Origin: Xenoacremonium recifei | Taxonomy: Eukaryota; Ascomycota; Sordariomycetes; Hypocreales; Nectriaceae | Reading direction: 5' to 3' | Assembly (NCBI GenBank): GCA_012184525.1 | Contig: WOFQ01000002.1 | Span: forward strand, 248,001 to 312,000 | DNA: 64,000 nucleotides | Part shown: piece by piece, positions 1 through 11,929 of the stretch | How the letters are laid out: each line of letters opens with the position of its first letter | How positions within the stretch are numbered: the stretch's first letter is position 1 | Program-made: the position numbers and the translations under genes | The notes under the pieces: generated by a model | Database searches by the model: none | Told to the model about the DNA's origin: nothing | The model's input: the letters and a program-made list of their open reading frames with translations, nothing else

Positions 1-507
1 AGATGCAGAACAGCGCCCATCGGGGTTCCAAGCAGCTTCATCGGCATGTGCAATCAATGTGGTTGCAAGAACTGACGCTCCAGACTCTAGTTGATATCCA
101 CCGACGGCAACAGGACTGGTAATTTGTCGAGTAATTGTGTAAGATACATGTACTCGTAGTGTTTCCACATAAACAGACTACAGAAGCGGCAGGACGAGAA
201 GCTTTGGGATATCCAATAAACGCTTCCCTATATCTTGGTCGATGATCACAGTTGTTAGGACCTCGTCTCGAACCTCTTTGTGAAGACTTGGATTTTTGAG
301 TAGTTCCATGAGGCCGAAGCTTATGTGATATATGTTGCTTAGAGACTAATCGAATATTGTCGTGGATTTGAGTAAGACAATTGGAGTGGGTGTGAGCAAA
401 GTGGAACGAATTATTCTTAAATGAACAGACCAGGCTAAGTTCATCTTACTTCACGTAAATGAGGGAACTTAGAAACATTCATTCATGACCAGAAGCCTCC
501 CAGATTC
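1..507. other. Non-coding or unassigned left edge
   Basis: No open frame with recognisable protein content was found here. The stretch lies downstream of the HET gene on the minus strand and is AT-rich; it may hold that gene's 3' untranslated region and part of a neighbour cut by the window edge. Confidence 0.4.
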
Positions 508-3138
508 CTAAGAAATATTCACCCTCGTAATCCGCAAGTCAATATTGAAGTCATTCTGCGCACACCTGGGCCACGACATGAATATGCCATCTTTCCATTC
601 TTCTGGTACGCCATCTCTCGTATATTTCATGTTGAGGAACCCGTACAGAATCCTGGTTTCTTTCTCGCCCGTCAATTTCCTGATCGCTGTCATCTCTACC
701 AAGATCTCATACTGTCGAGATTTACGGATTTCGTAGACCAGAGTATCCCAGCGTGTGTAGTGAAAGTATAGACCGTAGGAGTAGCCTTTTTCCCAAACAG
801 GACTTCCATAGGTAATTGGATTCCGTAGGTCCTGTGCGGACGGAAGATTTTGAAATTTGTGGTCATTTCCTAAGTAGACTCGAATCTCACTGGAATCGCT
901 GGCAGTTGTCACAGAACCGTACTTCCCAGCTGCGGTCTGCAAAAAGCTCAAGTAGCAATCTCGAAACTTGTGCGAAGTTCCGTCGAATTCGTCATCCAAT
1001 AGGGCTTGAAAAACGGGAAGGTTGTCCCAAAAGTCGGATGAGCCGATGAAGACCTCAAGTTGGACCTTTGAATCCTCCTTATGATACCAATGTTGGATCA
1101 GACGGTTGATGTGTAAAATGGCATCCTTGTTTGTCCGGCTTATATCGAGAAAGAATTGGCAACTCAAAACCCCCTCAAATAGCAGGCCCTGGGCCTGGAA
1201 TATCTTCTCCTCGTCAGAAATCCGTTCACTGAACGACAGCTTCTCACGACAAGAATTTGTCACAGGATCGTTATGAAGACAAGTGGTGGGAACATAGATG
1301 TAAAGATCGTCGCAGAGACAGGAAAAGAGGACTGTGAACCTGTCTCCCGAACCTGTTCTCCTTAAAAAGAGGACAAAGAACGTTTCTATGTCTTCTCTAA
1401 ACAGGGCGAACACTTCTGTGAGCCCAGGTGCAATGGCAGATTCCAGAGGCACATCACCAGCCGTGATCAGCCAAAGACAACTTTCGCCCATCTCGATCTC
1501 AGAGACTCGTAAGGTAGTCCCTTCATGAGAAAAGGACTCCAGCTCTTTTGGCCTGGAGTCGAAGTCTAGTAGATGGGTTAAGTTGATTGACAAGGTCGCC
1601 GTGAAAGGGTCAAGCGACGCATTATGGTACCATCGAGCTCCCGGATTCCATTGGAAAAAGCTTCGCGTCCAGTAGAGCTTCATGTTCCGGGTTGGAATCT
1701 TGATGACGTGACCTCCTCTCGGAGTCCTGGTGATGAGTCTGTGCCACCTGTATTTTACGGGATCTAAAGACCAAAAACCGGTCCGAAGAAAACTTTCGTA
1801 CATATTTCTCATCTTCCAGGCGAATTTTATATCATCATGATTCTCCCAGACGAAGACCCAAGAGGGAATTGGTCGAGGTTTATTTTGTGGTAATAAGCCC
1901 AAAAGAACATCACATCTCTTCAGATTTAGAAGGATATGAGCGGCTAATCCGATGTAGACCTCTGAGTTTGAGAGAGTATAATCCGGTTTGATCTGGGGGG
2001 GCGGAGTGTCAACAGAAATTAGACCCAGAATACCGAAAATCATATCCCTTGGGTCTGTTGCACACGACCTCCAGGTTTGACGCATAATGTCATAAGGGTT
2101 TTGAAATAAATTCGAATTTCCTGTGCAAACGTTTTCAAACCATGGCGTAGCGGTATTCTCCCATAGATGATCGAGCTGTCTGAGCTTCGAATGGTTTGCT
2201 AAAAACTCCATCCCTTGAACAGGTATGATGAGTTCGGCAGGAAGAATTAGCTCCTGGATGATCCATATTCGTTGAAAATACTTAAGTCGGAGAATTTCTG
2301 TGAGATCAATATTCTGACAACATGTGTTTGCAGGAACCAGATCCGCGATAGAGCGTCTTGTCGGGTAAGTGTACTTGTCTGTGTTGGGCTGACTTGGCTT
2401 TTTTGCAATCTCGTCACCAAGCCAGACTACAGCCCGCAAGCAACGGCTATAGATTTCCCGCATCTTGGACACCTGCTCATCACGTTCGATCACATTCTCC
2501 TGGTTTATACACACAGCATCGATCCAGATCATTCGAATCCCTCGATAGGGACGCAAGTATTGAAGCGCTTGCCAACAGTTCTTGGTTTGCAACAAGACAT
2601 CCCAGAATTCTCCAACATAGATAGGGTGAGTTTGGTCTTTGTTTCCATCCTCCCCTCCCCAGGCATAGGAGACAGCTTCGTATTCAGGGCAGTGATCATC
2701 GGAGTACACTTCGAGGCTGATATGGATAGGGTACGCTTCTCGATCGGTTGGGGCGGAGTTCATACACACGAGGCGTAGTTCGTCCAGCTTCGGACTTTCC
2801 TTGTAAATTTCTGGGATTGTGGTCGGATTAATTGCTGTTGGTGCTGGTGTTGGCTTTGAGCGTGGCGCCGAAGAGACGAGTTCGCTGTTGTTATTGAGCT
2901 TGGCTTTCGGTGGTTGATGAATTTCTTGGAGTCGTCTGTAAGGAACACAAGAAGGCCAATGAAGGTTAAACTTTCCGATTTGTTCATCAGGCGGAGCTTC
3001 CCATGGTGCAGCAGACTTCGATCGATCCCGGATTAAACATCTCAGGTCTGGAGCGCTATCGCATACTTGACATCGCGGGATTTCGCCGTCGACGTAGATG
3101 TCTGGCGCCTTGCAAGTAACCTTATGCCACCGCGACAT
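508..3138 (-). CDS. HET-domain (heterokaryon incompatibility) protein
   Basis: Single-exon gene of 876 aa. The first ATG is at 3138; the codon before it is GTG, so the open frame is one codon longer than the likely protein. The N-terminus has a Cys-rich stretch (PRCQVCDSAPDLRC, about residues 23-36), then a Pro/Thr-rich linker. The HET domain starts near residue 154 with YEAVSYAWGG and continues with the family hallmarks IWIDAVCINQ and VVWLGDE, and later RIWIIQEL. The remaining 550 or so residues match nothing I can name. HET proteins trigger cell death when genetically different hyphae fuse; the partner of this one cannot be read from sequence. It stands alone in AT-rich DNA, typical of fast-evolving HET loci. 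The domain call is firm, the biological role is not. Confidence 0.88.
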   Translation of the reverse strand: MSRWHKVTCKAPDIYVDGEIPRCQVCDSAPDLRCLIRDRSKSAAPWEAPPDEQIGKFNLHWPSCVPYRRLQEIHQPPKAKLNNNSELVSSAPRSKPTPAPTAINPTTIPEIYKESPKLDELRLVCMNSAPTDREAYPIHISLEVYSDDHCPEYEAVSYAWGGEDGNKDQTHPIYVGEFWDVLLQTKNCWQALQYLRPYRGIRMIWIDAVCINQENVIERDEQVSKMREIYSRCLRAVVWLGDEIAKKPSQPNTDKYTYPTRRSIADLVPANTCCQNIDLTEILRLKYFQRIWIIQELILPAELIIPVQGMEFLANHSKLRQLDHLWENTATPWFENVCTGNSNLFQNPYDIMRQTWRSCATDPRDMIFGILGLISVDTPPPQIKPDYTLSNSEVYIGLAAHILLNLKRCDVLLGLLPQNKPRPIPSWVFVWENHDDIKFAWKMRNMYESFLRTGFWSLDPVKYRWHRLITRTPRGGHVIKIPTRNMKLYWTRSFFQWNPGARWYHNASLDPFTATLSINLTHLLDFDSRPKELESFSHEGTTLRVSEIEMGESCLWLITAGDVPLESAIAPGLTEVFALFREDIETFFVLFLRRTGSGDRFTVLFSCLCDDLYIYVPTTCLHNDPVTNSCREKLSFSERISDEEKIFQAQGLLFEGVLSCQFFLDISRTNKDAILHINRLIQHWYHKEDSKVQLEVFIGSSDFWDNLPVFQALLDDEFDGTSHKFRDCYLSFLQTAAGKYGSVTTASDSSEIRVYLGNDHKFQNLPSAQDLRNPITYGSPVWEKGYSYGLYFHYTRWDTLVYEIRKSRQYEILVEMTAIRKLTGEKETRILYGFLNMKYTRDGVPEEWKDGIFMSWPRCAQNDFNIDLRITRVNIS

Positions 3139-4280
3139 CACGCCCTGCGATTTAAGTCACTGAAAAGGCAGACTCCTGCTTGTGTAAAGAACACGTAAAT
3201 ATCGTGGAAGTGAGTGTGGTTATGTAGTGGCGATCAAGTTCCGGAAAGGTACAGCTTGATGCACAGCCCCTCATCAGGCTGCTCGCTGCCTAAAAATCTA
3301 TATGAAACAAACCATCATGTGAGAAAACTGATTGCAAATGAGTGAAGAAGAAAAACTAAAGCTGGGTGTTTCTTTTTTTTTTTTAAATATATATATATAT
3401 ATATATATACGGCTTCGTTATATATTATGGGGTCTGGCTGAATTAGATATTGCCAGCGGTTTAATCTTGCTAGTGATTTAGATTTTGCGATATCTTAAGG
3501 GAATATGGCTTCCATAGACAATATCAGGACGGGAAAATGCCAGGGATATTTAAGAAAACAAAGAGAAGTAGACTAATATGAGACGAGAACAGATGAACAC
3601 CGGGATATCAGGACGTAAGTGGTATTATTCGAGAACGCATGTCAACTTGGAATTGGGTTGAATTTCTTAATATTTGAACTGGATGCTTACCCTAAACTCT
3701 TCACTTGAGATACCCTGATATTTGGCGGTCACGTGCCAATCTATGGCTGCTCCATGAGGACTACAAGATATGAAGCGTAGGCAAAGAATACCGCTTATGA
3801 TTAAACTGAAAAGCCCGTATCTCTTATCAAGAGAAAGCTCACAGCCTTCGAATGCTTATTTCATTTCTTATACCTGCGACTGCAGGAAGTGAATCAGGAC
3901 AGGATGAAGCGGACCCCTATATAGCGATATCGCAATCTGATAAGCCGGCAGTGGCCGGGAGCTATTCCCGATGATCTGCCGATGGAAGCTCATGGTGACT
4001 CGAAATTTTGGATGATGTCGACGCTAACAAATAACTAAGTCCGACGTCGCCAGAAGACATTATTAAGTCGCCTCCACAGCGGCGATGCCAGCAGTTGCAT
4101 CTTCCAACACCCCCCTCACCGAGTCTCGATAGACTCTGTCTCGCGATTTCTTTCTACTCCTCCCCTCCTCTAATTGCTCGTCCTCTTCCGTCCCCTTCCT
4201 CTGTCCGAGTCGCCTAGCTCGGGGGGGCCGCCATCTCGTCCTGCAGCTTCCGAACAGCTCCCGAACTCCTCCACCCCATC
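3139..4280. other. Intergenic region between the HET gene and LON
   Basis: About 1.1 kb of divergent promoter space without credible ORFs. It is AT-rich on the HET side, with a poly-T and (AT)n tract near 3371-3408, and C/T-rich close to the LON start (about 4100-4270), as is usual for leaders of filamentous-fungal housekeeping genes. Confidence 0.6.
3371..3408. repeat. Poly-T followed by (AT)n microsatellite
   Basis: A run of about 14 T is followed by AAA and about ten AT dinucleotides. It is simple sequence, probably length-polymorphic, with no sign of function beyond low duplex stability. Confidence 0.9.
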
Positions 4281-7200
4281 ATGATCCCGCGATCCCGCCT
4301 CCTCCTCGAGCGCTCAGCCGCCCGCGCAACGCGAACACCCTCCGAAGCTATAGCGCGACGATGGCTCTCCAGCCCGGCGTACCGGAGCCAGCACATCTGC
4401 GGCCGACGGCTACCGGCTGCTCAGCCGCGGTTACTCGGCGCGGGCTTTTCGACGTCGGCGCGGCTGCGGAAAGAGAAGGATAACAAGGATAAGAGCTTCT
4501 TCGACTCGTCAATAGAGTCTGCGACTGAGCCCTTGTCAGAGGAAGAAGCTAAAGCAAACCTTGAGAACAAGCGGAAGGAGGCTGAGGTCACCGCTGAGTC
4601 AAGGAACGATTCGGCTTCGTCTAAGACCGATAGCGGCAGCCAATCGCAAGATGGAAAGGCTGGAAGTGCAGCAGGAGGCGCGGCAGGATCCGGAGGCGAT
4701 GGTTCGTCGGGTGATGGAGGCAAGCGAGGGCGGAGATCGTCAGAAAAGGCTCTTCAGAAGCCCGTCGTGCCGGAGGTATATCCCCAGGTCCTTGCGATAC
4801 CCATTGCTCGACGGCCACTCTTCCCAGGCTTCTACAAGGCCATTACAATCAAGGACCCCGATGTCGCAACTGCCATTACCGAGTCCATCAAGCGCGGGCA
4901 GCCTTATGTTGGCGCGTTCTTGTTCAAGGACGAGAACGAGGACGAGGATGTCATCCGAAACCCCGACGATGTCTACGATGTGGGTGTCTTCGCACAAATC
5001 ACCAGCGCCTTCCCCATACATGGCCAAGAGGGTGCCTTGACAGCCATTCTATACCCCCATCGTCGAATCCGTCTTTCCAGTCTGTTGCCTCCCGGAGGTC
5101 AGGATGCGAAGAAGAGCGACTCGAAAGCCGAGCCTGTCCCCGAACCCATTCCTTCGAAGCCCGCCGATGAAGAAGCGACTCAGGAGAAGAAGGGAGATGT
5201 CGTCGCCAGTTTCGAAGAGAGCGCAGTGGAGAAGAAGCCCGATCAACCCGTTGACAAGTACGAACCAACATCATTCCTCAAGAGATACCCGGTCAGTCTT
5301 GTCAACGTGGAGAATCTTGCCGACGAACCCTACGACCCCAAGAGCCCCGTTATTCGAGCCGTTACCAACGAAATCGTCAACGTCTTCAAGGAGGTAGCTA
5401 CCATGAACAACCTTTTCCGTGATCAGATATCCACCTTTTCCATGAGCCAATCTACGGGCAATGTCACCTCAGAACCCGCAAAACTGGCTGATTTCGCTGC
5501 CGCTGTATCTTCCGGAGAGCAAAAGGAGCTCCAAGAAGTGCTGGGCTGTTTGAATGTGGAGGAGCGAATGCAGAAGGCCTTGGTCGTCCTGAAGAAGGAG
5601 CTGATGAACGCTCAACTGCAGTCTAAGATCAGCAAGGACGTTGAGAACAAGATCAGCAAGCGACAGCGGGAATACTGGCTTATGGAACAGATGAAGGGCA
5701 TCCGTCGGGAGCTTGGTCTGGAGTCGGACGGCAAGGACAAGCTCGTTGAGAAATTCAAGGAGAAGGCGAACAAGCTGGCTATGCCTGATGCTGTTCGCAA
5801 GGTCTTTGACGAGGAACTTAACAAGCTCGCACACCTCGAGACGGCTGCTTCGGAGTTCAATGTGACGCGAAACTATCTCGACTGGCTTACTCAGATTCCT
5901 TGGGGTCAACGGAGCGCTGAGAACTTCGGCATCCCCAACGCGATCAAGGTTCTGGACGAGGACCACCACGGTCTGCAAGACGTCAAGGACCGAATTCTGG
6001 AGTTCATTGCTGTTGGCAAGTTGCGAGGTACCGTTGAGGGCAAGATCCTCTGCTTTGTTGGTCCTCCTGGCGTGGGAAAGACTAGCATTGGCAAGTCCAT
6101 TGCGCGCGCCTTGAATCGGGAGTACTACCGTTTCAGTGTCGGCGGTCTTACAGATGTCGCTGAAATCAAGGGTCACCGAAGAACCTACGTTGGTGCTCTT
6201 CCCGGCCGTATCATCCAGGCCCTCAAGAAGTGTCAGACCGAGAACCCGCTTATCCTTATCGACGAGATTGACAAAATTGGCCGAGGCTACCAAGGAGATC
6301 CTTCATCTGCCTTGTTGGAACTGCTCGACCCTGAGCAGAACAGCTCATTCTTGGACCATTACATGGATGTTCCTGTCGACCTGTCTAAGGTTCTCTTTGT
6401 TTGCACAGCCAACATGACTGATACCATCCCTCGACCTCTTCTTGACCGAATGGAACTCATCACTCTCTCTGGATACGTAGCAGACGAGAAGATGGCTATC
6501 GCTGACCGTTACCTCGCCCCTGCTGCCAAGGAAGCCGCCGGTCTCGCGAACGCAGACGTGACCCTGAGTGCGGAGGCTATCGAGGAGCTGATCAAGTCGT
6601 ACTGCAGAGAATCTGGTGTGCGAAACCTGAAGAAGCAGATCGAGAAGGTCTACCGAAAGTCTGCTCTCAAGATTGTTCAGGAGCTTGGAGAGGAAGTTCT
6701 CCCCGAGGAGGACGCCTTGACAGAGGAAGGCAAGTCGGCACTGGAGGAGTCGGAGAGGAAGGCCGAGGAGGCAGCGGCCGAGGGTAAGGAATCTGGCGAC
6801 CAGACTGCCACCGAGTCTTCAGAGTCTGAAACGACTGAGAAGCCTCGCAAGCCACTCAAGGTCCCTGACTCTGTCCACGTCGTCATTGGCAAGGACAACC
6901 TCAATGACTACGTTGGGCCCCCTGTCTTCACTTCCGATCGTTTGTACGATGTCAGCCCGGCTGGTGTATCCATGGGCCTTGCTTGGACTCAACTGGGCGG
7001 AGCCGCCATGTACATTGAGTCCATTCTGCAAGCCCCTCTCCGGCCCTCGACTCGGCCACATCTCGAGATTACGGGTAACCTCAAGAACGTCATGAAGGAG
7101 TCCACAACCATTGCCTACTCTTTTGCCAAGGCTTTCATGGTCAAGGAATTCCCCGACAATCATTTCTTCGACAAGGCTAAGATGCACCTCCATGTGCCCG

Positions 7201-7676
7201 ACGGCGCTGTCTCCAAGGACGGACCCTCCGCAGGCATCACCATGGCCACGTCTCTGTTGTCTCTCGCCCTCGATACCCCCGTGAACCCCACCGTCGCGAT
7301 GACGGGCGAGCTGACCCTGACGGGCAAGGTCCTGCGGATCGGCGGCCTGCGCGAAAAGACAGTGGCTGCAAGGAGGGCAGGCTGCAAGACCATCATCTTC
7401 CCCAAGGACAACATGTCCGACTGGCTGGAGCTGCCACAGGTATGTGCTCATCCCGCGTCCCCGCAGACGCAACCCTAGTAAGCGTTGCATGGCTAACGAG
7501 ATTGGCGACAGAACATCAAGGAGGGTCTTGAGGGCCACCCTGTGGGCTGGTACAGCGAAGTCTTCGACCTGGTCTTCCCCGAACTGGACCGCGAGCAGGC
7601 CAACAAATGCAAGATCTGCGAGTGGAAGGAGGCCAACGAAAAGAACAAATCAGACCGCTCCGAGGACGACGACTAA
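4281..7676 (+). CDS. PIM1: Mitochondrial Lon protease (PIM1-type)
   Basis: ATP-dependent serine protease of the mitochondrial matrix that degrades misfolded and oxidised proteins. Two exons, 4281-7439 and 7512-7676; the intron 7440-7511 begins GTATGT and ends CAG; product 1107 aa. The Arg-rich, acid-poor N-terminus is a mitochondrial presequence. A Gly/Ser-rich acidic linker (about residues 75-155) precedes the LON N-terminal domain. The AAA+ module has Walker A GPPGVGKT (594-601) and Walker B LILIDEID (D661, E662). An acidic insert (about 810-860) separates it from the protease domain. The catalytic dyad is Ser983 in DGPSAG and Lys1026 in GGLREK, spaced 43 residues as in E. coli Lon. The second exon supplies the last 54 residues, ending SEDDD; retaining the intron would stop translation after 12 foreign residues. 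Length and architecture match fungal Pim1. Confidence 0.97.
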
Positions 7677-10600
7677 ACTGGGACTTCAGCCACCTGCGAG
7701 ATGCATCTCTTCCTTGGAAGACCGCCGCGGCATACAGCATCTAGCTCCGGGGAACATCGGAGAGGGTTGTAGGGCATGATTTGGGGCGTTTGGGCATCGG
7801 AAAGAAACTAGATGGAAACGACATAAAGACCTCTACTCCTTTTTACAAAAATGTGTGAGGATCCTTGTACTTTTAGAGACACGCCCTCAAGTAGCATCTG
7901 CTATCGTTCGGAGGAGGAGCAGATGTCGGGGATGTCGACAAACCTCCGTGTATAATTGTACATATTGGACAACTGGCTGCATAACTTACTCACTTTGTGG
8001 TTGATGTCATTCATTTTGCAATTGTGATTCCGTCTCACGTGAAAAGAACTGGAGTCTCGTGAGGAGTTTGAATGGGGGCGCAGACAAGCAATTTCCATTT
8101 CTCCTGGCTTGAATCATCGAATCGAGTCACATCAAAGATAAGACGTACTCTGTGCTAGCAGAGCAACCTTGGAAACCAGGCAACTTGCCGCCCTGCTGAA
8201 GAGAGTCCGTCTGGCTTGAGGGTCTAAGCTGTATGGAGAACACCGTAGAGGAATCCAGACCACAGGGCGTCTGTTGTTGTCGTGGCCCAATGGAACACAC
8301 AGATATGAGTCTTTAACGAGAGCGGCTTTTTTTAACGTTTGAACCGTTGACTCTGAGCCAGGGCTGGGTCCTGGTTCCTTGCAATTTAGCCATGGGGTTT
8401 GTTGACGTTCCCGTTGATCGGGGTGTGGGATCAGTGGGGTCTGGCGCGGGACGACCCTAGCGACACTGAAAATGGAATTGGCAGGTGGAAAATAAGCAAT
8501 TATTGACGTCCTTTGTGACGTTGTGAGAGATTGAAGAACAATTGTTGATGCTCCTCATTCCGCCCGATCTCTACTATCTCGCGTCTCACATGGAAAGAGT
8601 CGTGAAGAAGGAGCATGTGTCGGTCACATGGTGTTCCGCTATGAGCCGGCGACGGTAACCCAATGACGGAGAGGCCGAGCCCAACACATGAACGAAGCCG
8701 AGCTTGAGTGGGATGGCATGCACTGCGGTTCCATTTGGTCGTGCTTGCATGGCCAGCTGTCAGCCTGTCGCGGCGTCTTAGGGCCGGACAGCCTCACTAC
8801 TGGGCGCCCAAACGCCATGAGGAGGCATAAGACGCTGCAGCTGCAGTCATGCCTGACCCCACACTTTACTTGTTCTGGAATCTTGGGCAAGATGGCGGCA
8901 TCGAGGAATTGGGCACACCCGTTGGTCCATCAAGCGGTTCGCGCTGCGTCGACGATATCGTGTGACGTGAAGGGCTTGAAACGATACGCAACGCGTCCAA
9001 GGCGACGAACCAAACAAGTGCAGGAAGAGTGCTATTCCTCGATTGGGCGAGATGCTTCTAGTTGATTCACGATTGAAGGCATCGTGAGCATTGGATTGGT
9101 CAGTGAGCGTATGCAATTCGGGCTCGTGATGATGCCTGCGGCTTCGTAGCGTCGCTTTGTCGACTTTCAGCAGCTCGTCTTTGTAAGTGTGTGAGTGAAC
9201 CAGTCAACCGTGGATGAGAATTCCAAATGAGGGTTGGAAATCTGACAATTCACTTTGTGAAAGATGAATCGGGCGTTTAGAGCCGCGCTTATGAAGGCGC
9301 AGTCAGACTCAGACGACAAGAACTCTCAGGCAACCGCTGAATGTCCTTTTTTTGGTCGTGGCGAGGGCATTGGCCGATGACCAGTGTTCTGCACTGCGTA
9401 AGCGAATTCTTCAATAGCGTCCGCCCTTGGTCCCTACATGCCTCCGAGACAGGAGGCCGCAGAACGGGCGAACACAGACGTCATGATGCCTTGAAAGCGG
9501 TTCCCTGAACTGTGGATATCTACCTGCCCGTCAATTTGTCTGCAGATTGGAGATGCACATGACCGGGAGGCGTACAGATAGAGATGGACCGGGTTGGCTC
9601 AATCATGTATGAGGCCATTCTAAGACACCAATGGCTTTATCCCGGACCGCCTCATCTTGCATGTATGGTGTTGAAGGCTGCGGGAGGATGGTTGGAGGAT
9701 GGCTAGGCCAGCAAAAATGTCGAGAGGTCCTACATGCTTCATGTCGGGTTGGGCGGTGACGACTGGTGATGCCCAATGGATGGCGTAGGGAGACAGATTC
9801 ATGCTGGAGGGCGGCGATGGGCCGTGAGGGGACAGGCGTCCAGACCTCCAAGGGCCGGCAACGAACGTGAGCGAGTCGATGCATGAGATCGTGGTGCGAG
9901 CCTCGCGGTCAGCGACTAGGCCTAAAGCTTGGTTAGGCCTTGGTCGCAAGATGGGCGACAGGGGCTTGACAGGGTCGCAGACTCTCCGGCCGCCCAGAGC
10001 CAGGAACCAGGGCTGAGGGCTGAAGTATGGGTAATCAGTGAGAGAGATGGCCCGGACAGTGAAATTGATGGAGGGGTATCGTTGACGGGTTGACCACCGC
10101 AGTTTTTGATGATAAGTGAGGACTCTTTCTTTATACGAGGGTTTGTGGAAGGGTGATTGCAGAGTTGAAGCAATCACCAAGGATGACTGACTAACGCGAG
10201 GCAGTACCTTCCCAGATGGCCGTGGCTGAGGCGCCTTCCATTCCAGCGTCGACTCGGAAAAGGAAGCCACGATTGACGTCGACCCCTCCGCGCAACTTAG
10301 AATCCACCCCCTTCTCCATCTTCTGACGGCCTGATCCCCGACTCTCCCTGCCTGATGCATCACCGCCTCTCTTCCGCTCTTTGCATACGGATACAGTAGC
10401 GTCCAAATTACGACATGGGGGGAAGCATGGTGGATAGTGACATGGGCGACAACATGGGACGAGACCGTTGACCAGGGACTTACAGGAGACAACTCATCGC
10501 GGATCTCCACTGTCGAGCGTCACCGTCTTCTCGGATCACCTCTTCGATGCCTCTGCTCTCGAGCCAAACTCCGTACGGATTGCCTACTGTCGACGCTCCA

Positions 10601-11929
10601 CGCAAGGGTTCTGGCTAGTGTCGTTAGCCCTGCGACAAGCGTTGGAGGGGCGAAGGCCCTACGTGAAGCAGTGGCTGTCTTCGCTCGTCGTGTTGGCCAG
10701 CCAGCAGCGCAGGGCAGACAGCGGCAGCAGCATCACGACGCGACCGACTGTGCCTGTGAGCCCGAGCCCGAGCCTCCCTCCATAGGTGCTGCCACCACCC
10801 CCCAGACCCCGGGGCGTTGGACGACGTTGCTTGCAGGGCTCTCCAGGGCGTCTCCCCTCAGCCAGGGCGTTGTCCGGCGTGCACGTTCCTCCGCCAGCTC
10901 CTCCAGGCCACTGAGGATGATGAGCCACCGCTGAGGCGCTGGACGTTGGAACCCTGCCCAAACGAGTGAGGCACCGGGCGCCCGTTTCCTCCCGCGTCAC
11001 CGTTCTGGCTCGGGTGTGGGTGAGGTGGACGGCGAGTGGACCAGAACAGCGAGGCACCTTACTCTGCCAGGGACTAGTTTCGAAGGCTACGCCCTCACTC
11101 ACCCGTTACCCGCTACCGCTACTGCTACCGCCGCCGACGCCGCCGCAGCCCGTTTCTCGAGGTGGAGAGAGCTCTTCGTTGTCGTCGTTTTATATGCATC
11201 AGCGGTAGGCTCTTCACATCGTCTCCAGGTCCAGCTCACCCGCGCTCCCCCTTCCCCTTTTCCATGCGACCCTCCTTGGCCTCGGACCTGGCCTCGACCG
11301 CAGCCCAACACTGATTGCGTCTGTTACATCTTGACACCATCTTCTCTCGCCTCGCCTCCTCATCCGACGCCTCCAGGCCTGTTCCTTCGACCGCTCTCTC
11401 ACCCATATCCAACGGGGACCCGCTTCTCACCGATCCGGCCCTACCACTACCAGCCTCCTCCTCGGCACTGCCCAAGCTTCAACGACGCCTAAAAACGTCC
11501 TCGCCGCTCATTCTTGAGCTTCCCGGACTCGTGGGCGAGACATGGTGTCTCCCCCTCGTCCATCTAGTCTCGGAACCACGCTTTAAACTTGGATCCCGTT
11601 GGGCTGCGCGGCTCCTATTGCTGGCCGCTCGCCCTGTCGTCCCCATCGGCTGCTCGCATGCATTCTTCAGCACACGCATATCAAAGTCCCACGATTCGCA
11701 GTTACGCATACATGTGCTGCAGCAATCTCTCGCCACCGCATATCTATCCTCTTCCAGACTGTAACCTCTACTTTCTCTGCTGAGCTTGCTACTGCTCTTC
11801 CTGTTGTCGGCCTCGCCAAATTCGACTGCAACCCATTTCGTGACCTCGGCTCTTACCGACCCAGTCGCAACGGCGCTCTTCACTTACAACTCGTGGCCTC
11901 GTCCCATCTTTGGCCGCCTCGTCGCGGCT
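7677..11929. other. Long gene-free region plus kinase leader
   Basis: About 4.25 kb with many overlapping open frames on both strands, none with family motifs, consistent codon use or splice structure. The first few hundred bases are LON 3' untranslated region. A TATA-like stretch lies at 11188-11196 and C/T-rich sequence follows, so the last 700 or so bases are probably the transcribed leader of the kinase gene, with several upstream ATGs. Confidence 0.5.
11188..11196 (+). promoter_or_regulatory. TATA-like element upstream of the kinase gene
   Basis: TTTTATATG is followed downstream by pyrimidine-rich DNA, as in many ascomycete core promoters. It would imply a leader of about 700 nt before the ATG at 11930. 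Position and composition are the only support. Confidence 0.3.

Noticed and set aside
9620..10510. 296-codon minus-strand frame
   Set aside because: It has no domain, no consistent codon bias, and overlaps other long frames on both strands in GC-rich DNA, so it is a chance frame.
11786..11929. N-terminal extension of the kinase from ATG 11786
   Set aside because: The extra 48 residues are hydrophobic low-complexity translation of leader sequence; the MAQPGV start fits better. Not fully excluded.
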